Shown: positions 7,683 to 15,695 of the stretch, piece by piece
How positions within the stretch are numbered: position 1 is the stretch's first letter
How the letters are laid out: every line of letters begins with the position of its first letter
From: Thiotrichales bacterium
GTDB taxonomy: Bacteria; Pseudomonadota; Gammaproteobacteria; Thiomicrospirales; Thiomicrospiraceae
Reading direction: 5' to 3'
Assembly: GCA_022759035.1 (NCBI GenBank)
Contig: JAEMQD010000043.1
Coordinates: forward strand, 1-43,151
DNA length: 43,151 nucleotides
Notes under the pieces: model-generated
What the model was told of the DNA's origin: nothing
Databases searched by the model: none
Seen by the model: the letters and a program-made list of their open reading frames with translations, nothing else
Translations under genes and position numbers: made by a program

Positions 7683-9186
7683 CTAATGCGGCTAAGTCTA
7701 ATTTACCGCTAGCCAATACGGGCAATTTTTCGACCACCAAGAAGGCGCGCGGTAACACAATTTCTGGCAACTGTTGCTGTTTCGCTACTTCTGCTAACAA
7801 GCTTCGAGACAAGTGTGGGTTTGTTGTCAGCAATACAATACGCTCACCGCGCTGAGGGTCGGCAACGGCTGCGGCAGCATGTTGTCCTTCTGGATCAAGA
7901 TGTTGCGCCAAACTTTCAGTTACCGCCAACGAAACCATTTCACCACCTACTTTAGCGAATCGTTTTTGTCTGCCAAGTATCGTCAACGTGCCGTCATCAT
8001 TCATACAAGCCAAGTCACCTGTGTCGTACCAAGGTGCCCCCAAAAGAGAGGGAACGGGCGACAGTCTTTGCGGTGCTTCCGCTAAATAATAACCGAGCAT
8101 AACATTAGGTCCAGAGACATGCAGCCGACCGCCAACCGCCAAGCCATCTACAGGAGAAAATGCGGCTTGCATCATTGGAATTAATTGCCCGACACTGCCG
8201 ACTTTATTATTTTCCAAGGTGTTTACGGCAATTACTGGTGCGGTTTCTGTAACACCGTACCCCTCTAAAATCGGAATTGAAAAACGATTTTGCCAATACG
8301 TGCGTACAGTTGGCTGCAGCTTTTCAGCGCCAGCAATAACATAACGCAATGATGCCATATCATCGTCATCTGCACTTCTACCCCATTGACTAAAAAAGGA
8401 GCTAGAGCCAAACAATACCGTGCACTGTTTAGCTTTAATGGCTTTAGGAATTTGCTTTACCAATAAAGGACTGGGATACAGCACGACATAATAGCCTTTT
8501 AATAAAGGCAACAAACATCCTACAGTTAATCCAAAAGAGTGAAACAATGGTAAGGCAATAAAGAAACGATCATTCGGCAAAAAATCGAGTTGTGCGCAAG
8601 TCTGCTCGATGTTAATAAATAAATTGTTGTGCGATAAAGCAACACCTTTCGGCGAGCCTTCCGAACCAGAAGTAAACAACACCACCGCTTCATCATCGGG
8701 AAGAATGGTTTGCGCAATTGCCATGTCTACTTCGATTAACTCGGGCTGTTGTTCTATGTCTTCAATAAATAACCACTGTACCTCTGGTAAAGTGCTCGGT
8801 AGTGCTTGCGCATTAACCGCCTCCAAGAATTTTCTTGATGACACCACCAATGTTAATCCGACTACCTGACATGCCGCTTGTATCCCGGCAACACCAGCAG
8901 TAATGTTTAATACTGCCGCGACGTGATGCTCTGACCAAGCAGCGAATAAAGCAGACAAGGTTTCTGGATGCGATGGTAATAAAAATCCAATCGGCGTGTT
9001 TTTCGGCTGACTTTGCCATAAAGTGCGTAGCGAAATGGCACGGTTGTACAAATCTCGATAGGTCCACACTTGTTCTGACATATCTTCGATAACAGCACGA
9101 GACCAACCGTGCGTTGCTCCAGCGAGTAAAAAAGCACGCCACAATCCCCCTTGTGGACATGAAGAAAGTGGCTTATCTTGTATCAT
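7660..9186 (-). CDS. AMP-binding enzyme: acyl-CoA / acyl-ACP synthetase-like
   Basis: A 508-residue adenylate-forming enzyme of the ANL superfamily. The P-loop-like signature is VVLFTSGSEGSPKGVALSH. The A5 motif is ILEGYGVTETAPVIAVN, and the A7/A8 region is PWYDTGDLACMNDDG, followed by LGRQKRFAKVGGEMVSL. The catalytic Lys near the C-terminus is in VLASGKLDLAAL. The overall style resembles the synthetase half of Aas (acyl-ACP synthetase/lysophospholipid acyltransferase), without the acyltransferase half. It therefore probably activates fatty acids for membrane-lipid recycling, though a CoA ligase of other acids is possible. It overlaps the ferredoxin gene tail-to-tail and follows the HD-GYP remnant by 18 bp. 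Confidence 0.85.
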   Translation of the reverse strand: MIQDKPLSSCPQGGLWRAFLLAGATHGWSRAVIEDMSEQVWTYRDLYNRAISLRTLWQSQPKNTPIGFLLPSHPETLSALFAAWSEHHVAAVLNITAGVAGIQAACQVVGLTLVVSSRKFLEAVNAQALPSTLPEVQWLFIEDIEQQPELIEVDMAIAQTILPDDEAVVLFTSGSEGSPKGVALSHNNLFINIEQTCAQLDFLPNDRFFIALPLFHSFGLTVGCLLPLLKGYYVVLYPSPLLVKQIPKAIKAKQCTVLFGSSSFFSQWGRSADDDDMASLRYVIAGAEKLQPTVRTYWQNRFSIPILEGYGVTETAPVIAVNTLENNKVGSVGQLIPMMQAAFSPVDGLAVGGRLHVSGPNVMLGYYLAEAPQRLSPVPSLLGAPWYDTGDLACMNDDGTLTILGRQKRFAKVGGEMVSLAVTESLAQHLDPEGQHAAAAVADPQRGERIVLLTTNPHLSRSLLAEVAKQQQLPEIVLPRAFLVVEKLPVLASGKLDLAALASLAMQA

Positions 9187-9204
9187 AATCTTTATTACTT
9201 TTAG

Positions 9205-9596
9205 TTAAGAAAAAACAAACTTATCCGCCACTAATTGGCGTAAAGTCACGCGATAATTATGAATATGCGTATCAGCATCGCGACGTGCAATCGCCTCGCC
9301 CATCACTTCTAATAGTTCGATATTACCTTGCAAAACCGCTTGAGATTGCCTTGCCAAATCTTGCGTTAACCGAACCAATAAGGGATACATAACTGCGCCA
9401 GTAATCAGGGTAGCGAGCACAACCATTAATACCGAAAAAAGTAGCGCATCTCGTAAACCTTGTGCATCATCGGCACTTAAAAAAATAACGTTAATTGATA
9501 AAAATACTGCGACGTTCCCAATAACAACGACATAAACAAGGTGATAATCGCTATGCGCCACCATGCTTTTTTCTTGATACTTTGAATCGATTGCAC
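9205..9596 (-). pseudogene. Decayed HD-GYP c-di-GMP phosphodiesterase-type gene (frameshift and 3' truncation)
   Basis: Two overlapping minus-strand frames together read like the beginning of a membrane HD-GYP protein. Frame one starts at a GTG (9596) with QSIQSIKKKAWWRIAIITLF and stops right after a T7 run (minus strand 9485-9479). The other frame continues as LSADDAQGLRDALLFSVLMV, a second membrane helix, then NIELLEVMGEAIARRDADTH and IHNYRVTL. That last part is the entry of an HD-GYP domain. One extra T in the homopolymer would join the two frames. The homology then breaks off after NYRVTL and the frame ends with RQLVADKFVFS, so the entire catalytic domain is missing. It starts 3 nt after the stop of the LuxR-type gene, so the two were an operon. 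Confidence 0.75.
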
Positions 9597-9599
9597 TTC

Positions 9600-10148
9600 T
9601 TAATTTCCTAATAAGTCTTCGAAAAAGTAGGCAGATAATGCGTGTCTTCCTGCCAATCCTGTCTTAGTATAAATGGCAGAGGCCTGTTGACGCACGGTTT
9701 TTTCTGCACGCCCTCTTACTTGAGCGATCTCTTCTAAGCTCAACCCCTTAAGCAATAGTAAGGCAACCTCTTTTTCGGTGTCGGTCAGTTGCCAATCGGC
9801 GAATTGTTGATGGATAATTTGCGACAATTCCCCCATTAAACGCGCAGCCTGTTGCGTTTGTTGTCCTAGGGTTTGTTTTATTTCGCTAATTTCTTGGTTG
9901 AGTTGTGCAATATCATCTTCTTTGTTACGCAACTGCCAAGCAAGCAACACGATACTAAAAAAAGACAATAGAGAAAGCGCCAAGTTATTCGTTAAATGTT
10001 CCCATGGTAAATGTTGGCGAATATCATCGTGCATATCCATCAGACTCATTGAAATTTGAATAAGCAACAATAAAACAATTAAGCCATAACGAGAAAATAA
10101 ACGTTGTAACAGCCCGTAAGCAGTAGAAAACATGTTGCAGCAATCCAT
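9600..10148 (-). CDS. Membrane-anchored LuxR-type helix-turn-helix regulator
   Basis: About 182 residues. Two N-terminal hydrophobic helices (YGLIVLLLLIQISMSLM and LALSLLSFFSIVLLAWQL) are followed by a coiled coil rich in Q/E (about residues 75-110). A C-terminal LuxR/FixJ-type HTH follows (LTDTEKEVALLLLKGLSLEE, then IAQVRGRAEKTVRQQASAIY). There is no receiver domain, so signal input must come through the membrane or coiled-coil part. The start is uncertain: GTG 10157, ATG 10148 and ATG 10133 are all possible and none has a strong Shine-Dalgarno; I took ATG 10148. The downstream partner is the broken HD-GYP gene, so this regulator has probably lost a partner of its pathway. Confidence 0.8.
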   Translation of the reverse strand: MDCCNMFSTAYGLLQRLFSRYGLIVLLLLIQISMSLMDMHDDIRQHLPWEHLTNNLALSLLSFFSIVLLAWQLRNKEDDIAQLNQEISEIKQTLGQQTQQAARLMGELSQIIHQQFADWQLTDTEKEVALLLLKGLSLEEIAQVRGRAEKTVRQQASAIYTKTGLAGRHALSAYFFEDLLGN

Positions 10149-10198
10149 CAGTAACACTTTGGCCTAATGATACCACGCATAGACTAGCGAACTAATAG

Positions 10199-10265
10199 AG
10201 GGAACTTCTAAAAACCTCGCTTCGCCAGTTTTTAGACTTCCCATTTTGTTTTTTAGAGGCACCCT
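10199..10265. repeat. MITE-like 67-bp element with imperfect terminal inverted repeats
   Basis: The left end reads AGGGAACTTCTAAAAACC. The right end, read on the other strand, is AGGGTGCCTCTAAAAAAC. The two ends share AGGG, an internal C and TCTAAAAA. A second internal inverted repeat (TCTAAAAAC with GTTTTTAGA, 12-nt loop) makes the whole stretch fold into a hairpin. Possible 3-bp TAG duplications flank it (10196-10198 and 10265-10267). There is no coding content. This looks like a small non-autonomous mobile element or the scar of an IS, but no second copy is present in the window. Confidence 0.4.
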
Positions 10266-10289
10266 AGACTTTTTGCGTACATTAAATGC

Positions 10290-10311
10290 AAAAACCCCAG
10301 CAAAACTGGGG
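10290..10311 (-). terminator. Rho-independent terminator of the fcc/bd-like operon
   Basis: CCCCAG-CAAAA-CTGGGG stem-loop (plus-strand reading) followed on the minus strand by TTTTT. It lies 25 bp beyond the stop of the last gene (10336) and ends the five-gene minus-strand operon. Confidence 0.88.
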
Positions 10312-10335
10312 CGTTGTAAAAGAAGCAAGAAAACA

Positions 10336-11055
10336 TCATTTTGCTTTTTTATTGTTGGGAATTGCTGCATAGTAATCAGCCAATCCCTTAATTTCCTCAT
10401 CTGTTAACTTATGCGCAAAAAACTGCATTGCACCATTCGTGTCTGCTTGTCGCGTTCCCTGCTTATAAGCTTTCATTGTCCGCTCAAAGTAATAAGCCTC
10501 TTGACCAGCTAATGATGGCGTTTCATTCACGCCGCCTTCACCTTTTGCACCATGACAACTCGCACAAGGCGTAATTAAACGACTGGGATCACCATGACGC
10601 ACCAATCGTTCAATACTAGCCGTCGTCAATGGTGGCGTAGCAGATCTTGCTGGAGCACTTTGCGTCGCATAATAAGCAGCCAAGTCAGCCATATCTTGTT
10701 TCGTCATTGGTTGTGTAATTGCCCACATGGCATCAGCTTTACCATTACCTTCATTGCGCAAACCAGATTGATAGTCGAGCAACGTTTTATAAAGGTAGTG
10801 AAGATTATTGCCTGCTAGCGTTGGTGCATTACGTGACTCAGCAATGCCTTTATCGCCATGACATGTTATGCATAAGGCATCGCCTTGCAGCTTCTCACCA
10901 CGAGCAATATCTCCCTTAGGCATTTCTTCTAAAGTTTGCTTTAACGCCGCCACACCCCAAGGCTTTACAGATACAGCCTCTTTATGCTCAGCATGTGCCG
11001 ATAGCGAAGCCCCTAATAGAACAGCCAACACAGCTGTTAATACAGAATATTTCAT
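10336..11055 (-). CDS. Diheme cytochrome c, probable FccA-like subunit
   Basis: A 239-residue exported cytochrome with a signal peptide (residues 1-22, ending in SAHA) and two c-type heme sites, CITCH (62-66) and CASCH (164-168). They lie in two similar cytochrome c domains of about 90 residues, each with a Met-containing loop (for example TQPMTKQDMADLAAYYA and HKLTDEEIKGLADYYA). Its place directly after the FccB-type flavoprotein matches the flavocytochrome c sulfide dehydrogenase arrangement, in which a small periplasmic cytochrome takes electrons from the flavin. It could also be a general diheme shuttle in this operon. AGAGG lies 5 nt before the ATG. It is the last gene of the operon, just before the terminator at 10290-10311. 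Confidence 0.85.
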   Translation of the reverse strand: MKYSVLTAVLAVLLGASLSAHAEHKEAVSVKPWGVAALKQTLEEMPKGDIARGEKLQGDALCITCHGDKGIAESRNAPTLAGNNLHYLYKTLLDYQSGLRNEGNGKADAMWAITQPMTKQDMADLAAYYATQSAPARSATPPLTTASIERLVRHGDPSRLITPCASCHGAKGEGGVNETPSLAGQEAYYFERTMKAYKQGTRQADTNGAMQFFAHKLTDEEIKGLADYYAAIPNNKKAK

Positions 11056-11064
11056 GTCGACCTC

Positions 11065-12363
11065 TTAGCTAAAAATATCTTTACGGAAAGTACGTTGCCA
11101 GTTCTTTGCTAGTTCAGCACGGATATGGCGAAGATAAGGATTTTCTGTTGGGTCAGACAGCACGTATGCCTCTTCATAAGGTTTATCATTTCCCGCAAAA
11201 CGGAAGGTTTCTGCCACCGTCATCCCCCAATCTTCTGCTGCCATCGCAACACAGTTATTGGTAATAAATGGGGTACCGACTTCCTTACCTGTTAATTCCG
11301 CTTGAATAGCTTGTGTCACTACTTTAGCTTGGTTGCTCGCAATATACCCAGTTTTTGGCATAGGGTCTGCGGCAGCAGAATCACCAATCACATACACATC
11401 TTTATCGCGTTTACTTGAAAAGTCTTTTGAGTTAACAGGACACCAGTCACCCTGTGCTAACCCATTCAAACGTGCAAATGATCCAGCCATTTCTTTAGGA
11501 ATAATATTAATGACATCACCATGATAGTGTTGGCCATCCGCGGTTTTGAGCGTACGAGATGCCGCATCTAACGCAACAACCTGCCCGCCAGCTTTACGTG
11601 GCACCCATTCGATACGCGATGTTGCTGACCCCATACCATGTTCTTTTTTCCAGTAATCTAAATAGATATCATGAAAAATAAAGTCATCTTTCGCGTCCAA
11701 AATGATAATTTTGGCTGTCGGATTCGTATGTTTTAGCTTATTAGCAATAAAAGAGGCACGTTCATAAGGTGCAGGTGGACAACGATATGGGTCTTCTGGT
11801 GAAGAAATCAAAATCGTTCCACCCTGGGGTAATGCGTTAATCTGATTACGCAAGGTTAGGGTCTGTGGACCTGCGTGCCATGCCGCAGGGAAGTCGCTTT
11901 CCGCTAACGCGCGATTAAAACCAGCGACAGCCTCGTAATTAAAATCAGGACCAGGAGAAACAATCAACTTGTCATATGCAACAACATCGCCTTTGGCAAG
12001 TTTAATGCTTTTTGCTGAATAGTTAATTTCAGTAGCTTTATCTTGAATCACATTCACACTATAACGGCTTTTAAGTGTGCTGTAATCTACCGTAAGACTT
12101 TCTAAGGTAGCAAAATCTGCTACAACTTCATTACTGCCTGGACAAAAAATATATTGCGGATTAGGTTCAATAATCGTGATACGTACATCGGCATTTTGCA
12201 AACGCATATATTTTGCTGCAGCTGCACCACCAACGCCACCGCCCACAATAACAATGTGGGCACTGTTACTGGCAAAAGCACGTCCACTTGCACCCAACAA
12301 CCCCATTGAAAGCGCCGATGCGCCAAATAATTTAATGATATCTCTACGCGTCATTTGTTTCAT
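11065..12363 (-). CDS. fccB: Flavocytochrome c sulfide dehydrogenase flavoprotein subunit (FccB-like)
   Basis: A 432-residue FAD protein that in characterised relatives oxidises sulfide to sulfur or polysulfide in the periplasm. The N-terminus is a twin-arginine signal (TRRDIIKLFG, then a hydrophobic stretch ending AFA). The FAD-binding motif is HIVIVGGGVGGAAAAKYM (residues about 36-53). Cys74 (FCPGSN) matches the position of the flavin-linked Cys, while Cys195 (DPYRCPPAPYERA) and Cys308 (GDWCPVN) match the redox-active disulfide pair of the family. A second nucleotide motif, VYVIGDSAAADPMPKTGYIA, follows. I chose the ATG at 12363 because it shares 1 nt with the upstream stop (TAATG) and has GGGGGAG 8 nt upstream; a longer frame to 12411 would cut into the cytochrome gene. 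Confidence 0.92.
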   Translation of the reverse strand: MKQMTRRDIIKLFGASALSMGLLGASGRAFASNSAHIVIVGGGVGGAAAAKYMRLQNADVRITIIEPNPQYIFCPGSNEVVADFATLESLTVDYSTLKSRYSVNVIQDKATEINYSAKSIKLAKGDVVAYDKLIVSPGPDFNYEAVAGFNRALAESDFPAAWHAGPQTLTLRNQINALPQGGTILISSPEDPYRCPPAPYERASFIANKLKHTNPTAKIIILDAKDDFIFHDIYLDYWKKEHGMGSATSRIEWVPRKAGGQVVALDAASRTLKTADGQHYHGDVINIIPKEMAGSFARLNGLAQGDWCPVNSKDFSSKRDKDVYVIGDSAAADPMPKTGYIASNQAKVVTQAIQAELTGKEVGTPFITNNCVAMAAEDWGMTVAETFRFAGNDKPYEEAYVLSDPTENPYLRHIRAELAKNWQRTFRKDIFS

Positions 12364-12776
12364 TAACGTGCTCCCCCAACAACTGAGTGGTTCCAATTTT
12401 CTTGCGTCCATTCTTCCGCTTTTTGAGATGCAAAATAATCTGCCATTGCTTCAATTTCTGCGTCAGAAAAGACATAAGCAACATCGTGCATCACAATTGA
12501 AGGATGTACATCTGCGCGATAATTTTTCATCAATTTGATAAAACTATCCTTACTCATACCTGCTAAAGGTGGCATGCCCTCGTTAAATTCAGCACCCAAA
12601 GTACCATGACACGCCGAGCAATTATCGGCCAACATTTTGCCTGATACCGCAGGATATTCAGCACGTAGTTTGTCATTTTCTGGCAAGGTAATACCACCAG
12701 AAACAGCATAAGCACTAGACAGGCTAAAAACTGAAAGCAGCGATAGGGATACAGAAACGAATATTGTTTTTTTCAT
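12363..12776 (-). CDS. Monoheme cytochrome c, exported
   Basis: A 137-residue class I cytochrome c. Signal peptide residues 1-24 (MKKTIFVSVSLSLLSVFSLS then SAYA), one heme site CSACH (53-57), and the later GMPPLAGMSKDSFIKLM with the likely Met axial ligand. The C-terminal helix DAEIEAMADYFASQKAEEW is typical. Two adjacent ATGs exist (12779 and 12776); I took 12776, which has AAGGAG 6 nt upstream. It is placed between the bd-like membrane pair and fccB, so it probably passes electrons between the sulfide dehydrogenase and the membrane complex. Its stop overlaps the fccB start by 1 nt. Confidence 0.88.
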   Translation of the reverse strand: MKKTIFVSVSLSLLSVFSLSSAYAVSGGITLPENDKLRAEYPAVSGKMLADNCSACHGTLGAEFNEGMPPLAGMSKDSFIKLMKNYRADVHPSIVMHDVAYVFSDAEIEAMADYFASQKAEEWTQENWNHSVVGGAR

Positions 12777-12786
12777 CATTAACTCC

Positions 12787-14025
12787 TTATCGCATCCACA
12801 CATAAAAACCGATAGCAAAGAACTGCACCATAAACAGTACAATCGACCAAAGTGCATAACGACCCACTTTAGTAATTGCGGCTGATGGTGTGTACACCCC
12901 CTTAGTTTGCCCTGCATGCCAAGCGACCAAAACGATGTAAGTTATTGTTAACCCACCAACAACCAAGAATGTAACAAAGAACATAATGGTACTATACCAG
13001 TCCATGTTAATTTTGTAGTCCATCACATTGTAGCCATGTACCCCATAGAGCACCCCCCAACGCAATGCCTCTTTAGCAATGGCTAAGATAATCACCAACA
13101 CTGCGCCTACAGGCAATACTGCATACGCCCAACCTGTGTTCATATGGCTACGCACCCATTGTGCAAATGCAACGAACAACAGCATACTGACTAAGCCAAT
13201 CCACATCCAAATTGAGCCTGCAAAAAAGGTCATAGTTTCTGGCAGCGTTAACATCCACCAAGCACCTAAGGCAACGCTTAACACACCACCAAAAGTAATT
13301 AGCTTCATGCCTAATGCACCGACCCAATCTAAATAGGCAGCAGACATATTGGCCGTTTCATCGCCCAAACGTGGACGATAATAACGTTGATAACCAACCA
13401 AAACCGCACCCACAACTGGCGCACTTAAGCTAATGAAAAACAAGAAACGTGGCAAGCTATAAGCGTGCAATACTTTACCTGAGGTATCTAATTGCCCATT
13501 AGGCGCATACCAACTCATCCATTGTTCTGGTAACAGCATTTGGTAAGTCAGCACATGCATAATAAAGCCCACAACCAGTAACAATACGATCGACAAAACC
13601 ATCGCGCCTGGGCATGTTGTTTTCAATGTAGTACCTAATGATTTGTTATTGTTATAAAAAACCATATTTAGCAATGCTGCAACAGTCAAAATAACAATAA
13701 AGCCAATTACCCACCATGCCGATAGCACGTTACTGGTGTACCAAAAAGGGTCATAAATCACCTGCACAAATAGTAAAGGCGCAACACCCAAAAATACGGC
13801 CAACGACAACATGAACTTAGATACTGGCAACATCGACTGTGCTAAACGGCGACGTTTCGCATCTTGACTTAACGCCCCCCACAAAGTTAATGCCGAAGCA
13901 CCCATCATGATTTGAACGGCTGCAATGTGCAACGCCCAAGTCACCACGCCTAAAATTAAAAATACGACTGGGTGTGTCGGCACACCCGCCACATCACGCA
14001 ATGCGTATAAAGCTTGAACATCCAT
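12787..14025 (-). CDS. Polytopic membrane subunit paired with bd-superfamily subunit I
   Basis: A 412-residue integral membrane protein with about nine to ten hydrophobic helices. The N-terminal helix contains ALHIAAVQIMMGASALTLWG, with a His and Met in the membrane, and a second candidate His lies in FIMHVLTYQM. There is no c-type heme motif. It has no close resemblance to the classical CydB that I can recognise. Within the cytochrome bd oxygen reductase superfamily, the non-quinol families have divergent partner subunits, so that role is inferred from position. It starts by 1-nt overlap (TAATG) with the stop of subunit I and has AGGAGG upstream, so synthesis is tightly coupled. The product is followed by the cytochrome c gene 10 bp later. 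Confidence 0.65.
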   Translation of the reverse strand: MDVQALYALRDVAGVPTHPVVFLILGVVTWALHIAAVQIMMGASALTLWGALSQDAKRRRLAQSMLPVSKFMLSLAVFLGVAPLLFVQVIYDPFWYTSNVLSAWWVIGFIVILTVAALLNMVFYNNNKSLGTTLKTTCPGAMVLSIVLLLVVGFIMHVLTYQMLLPEQWMSWYAPNGQLDTSGKVLHAYSLPRFLFFISLSAPVVGAVLVGYQRYYRPRLGDETANMSAAYLDWVGALGMKLITFGGVLSVALGAWWMLTLPETMTFFAGSIWMWIGLVSMLLFVAFAQWVRSHMNTGWAYAVLPVGAVLVIILAIAKEALRWGVLYGVHGYNVMDYKINMDWYSTIMFFVTFLVVGGLTITYIVLVAWHAGQTKGVYTPSAAITKVGRYALWSIVLFMVQFFAIGFYVWMR

Positions 14026-15368
14026 TAATGTGCTCCTCCTAATTGAGCTAAGTAAGCTGCTAAAGCTTCAGCTTCATCATCTTTCAGCGGAATCTGCGGC
14101 ATATACAAGGTATTACCTGTTGCTAAAGCACCCAACAAATATCGTTTTATTTCAGACACATTTTGATTACCACCAAAATAACGCGCCATTGGGCGTACAC
14201 CTGTATTCGTTAAGCTATGACAGTTGGTACACAAAATTGTTGCTAAAGTTTGACCGACTTCAATCTTGTTTTCAGGTGTCACCTGACGTAAACGATCTGG
14301 AATAAAGATGTGTGTTTTCAAAATACCTTTATCTTCCAATACAGGCAACTCACTCTTAATGCCTAAGCCCGGCACATCCCGCGCAATAACTTGGTTAGAG
14401 TAAACATACTGACCCGCCACAAAAGGCTTACGCATAGATTCACGAGCGACTTCTTCTGGCCACAAACCAAAAACCAACATTGAAATTGTCGCTGTGACAG
14501 CAACGAGGGTTGTAATCAGTCGCGGCGTTATTAACATCGCAACAAAGTAAACCAACATACCACCAAGCGTTGCATATAAACTTGGCGCAAACCAAACGGG
14601 TAAACGGTTTTCCATTACCAAGTGTGCGTAGTTAGGCAAGGTATTCAGATACCATTGGAATAAGGCACCACCAGCAACGACACCCACAATACCAATCGCT
14701 GCTAACCAACGATTCATACGACGACGGAATTCGATATCAGTAAAGCCTGCGGTAACGATACTACCCACAACTGCAGTTATCGCGAACATAAACATCGTGC
14801 GCATCGCTAGCTGAGCAAAGGTGTTCGCTCCATAGAAGCCATTCAGGTAACCGCCTTCAACAAACCACTCTGGCTTACCTGGCCACATCATGAACGACAA
14901 AATACCCAAAATAATCAACATAGTAGCATAAGCAGCCAAACCCAAAATGATCGTCATGCGTAAGTGCGTACGCTGATCGACTTTGCCTACCATATAAACG
15001 ACAGCATAAACACCAACGACTTCGATCATAAAGAAGACCCACTCTGTCGCCCACTTCCACACAAAACTGTGAATTAACGCCGAGATGCCCCGCGGACTGG
15101 CAACGGTAGTTGAGAACCAAATACCAGGCCCTGTAATAGACCCGAGAATGTAAGAAAACACAAGCAAGAACAAACCATATCGTTTAACGAACTCTAACAA
15201 CTCGGGTTTGTTTTGACGGTAAGCAATCGTCGCTAACGCCATAAAAAATACGGCTGCCCCAACAGAGGTGTGTGAGAATAATACGTGAACGGTTGACATA
15301 ATGCCCACCACCCAAGCACTTCCCACGCCTGGCTCATACCATGTCGGGAAAAGACCAACTATGTCCAT
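14025..15368 (-). CDS. Cytochrome bd-superfamily subunit I (CydA-like) with C-terminal heme c domain
   Basis: A 447-residue fusion. The N-terminal about 330 residues are multi-helical and CydA-like: His28/His33 in STVHVLFSHTSVG resemble the high-spin heme ligand helix, Glu109 and Glu116 in ATEWVFFMIEVVG resemble the paired CydA glutamates, and GPGIWFST resembles the GxP/GT region. The usual second-heme His helix instead reads QLAMRTMFMF, and no quinol loop is apparent. Residues about 350-447 form a cytochrome c domain with CTNCH (380-384) and a likely Met ligand in LYMPQIP. Such heme-c-bearing bd homologues (called OR-C in comparative work) are thought not to use quinol directly. I chose ATG 15368 (GGAG 7 nt upstream) over the 15431 start. 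First gene of the operon. Confidence 0.75.
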   Translation of the reverse strand: MDIVGLFPTWYEPGVGSAWVVGIMSTVHVLFSHTSVGAAVFFMALATIAYRQNKPELLEFVKRYGLFLLVFSYILGSITGPGIWFSTTVASPRGISALIHSFVWKWATEWVFFMIEVVGVYAVVYMVGKVDQRTHLRMTIILGLAAYATMLIILGILSFMMWPGKPEWFVEGGYLNGFYGANTFAQLAMRTMFMFAITAVVGSIVTAGFTDIEFRRRMNRWLAAIGIVGVVAGGALFQWYLNTLPNYAHLVMENRLPVWFAPSLYATLGGMLVYFVAMLITPRLITTLVAVTATISMLVFGLWPEEVARESMRKPFVAGQYVYSNQVIARDVPGLGIKSELPVLEDKGILKTHIFIPDRLRQVTPENKIEVGQTLATILCTNCHSLTNTGVRPMARYFGGNQNVSEIKRYLLGALATGNTLYMPQIPLKDDEAEALAAYLAQLGGAH

Positions 15369-15429
15369 TTCTTGACTCCAAAGTGAAAGTAATGAATTTA
15401 ATACCCTTGCATTATCAACAATTTTATTC

Positions 15430-15457
15430 AATATAGAAAATTCATTTTTTCTTACAA
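15430..15457 (-). promoter_or_regulatory. Putative sigma-70 promoter of the bd-like/fcc operon
   Basis: On the minus strand TTGTAA (15457-15452), a 16-bp spacer and TATATT (15435-15430) make a fair -35/-10 pair about 60 bp before the subunit I ATG. The rest of the gap up to the RND stop (15696) is AT-rich, with no gene and no clear FNR-type site. Confidence 0.45.
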
Positions 15458-15695
15458 GCTCTATAAAATAAACTTATTGCGGCGCGTTAAGACACCTGAA
15501 GGCGCGCTATGATAGGCTTTAACAAAATGAAAGCATTAAGTTATTGTGCTATATTCAAAAAATAGAAATGAACAGACTGCGTCAATTTGTCGCATGGATG
15601 ATGTGTTATGTGTAGTCAATCAAATAAATTAATTATTCGCAACCATACAAAAGCCCATCAAACTGGCGCTTAGCATGGCGCAAACAAACGATGTA

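Noticed and set aside
10164-10400. 78-codon minus-strand frame
   Set aside because: It spans the hairpin element, the terminator and the 3' end of the diheme cytochrome gene in another frame. No domain or Shine-Dalgarno.
15488-15515. GCGCG ... CGCGC inverted repeat in the gap before the bd-like operon
   Set aside because: Only 5-bp arms with a long loop and no T-run; likely chance.
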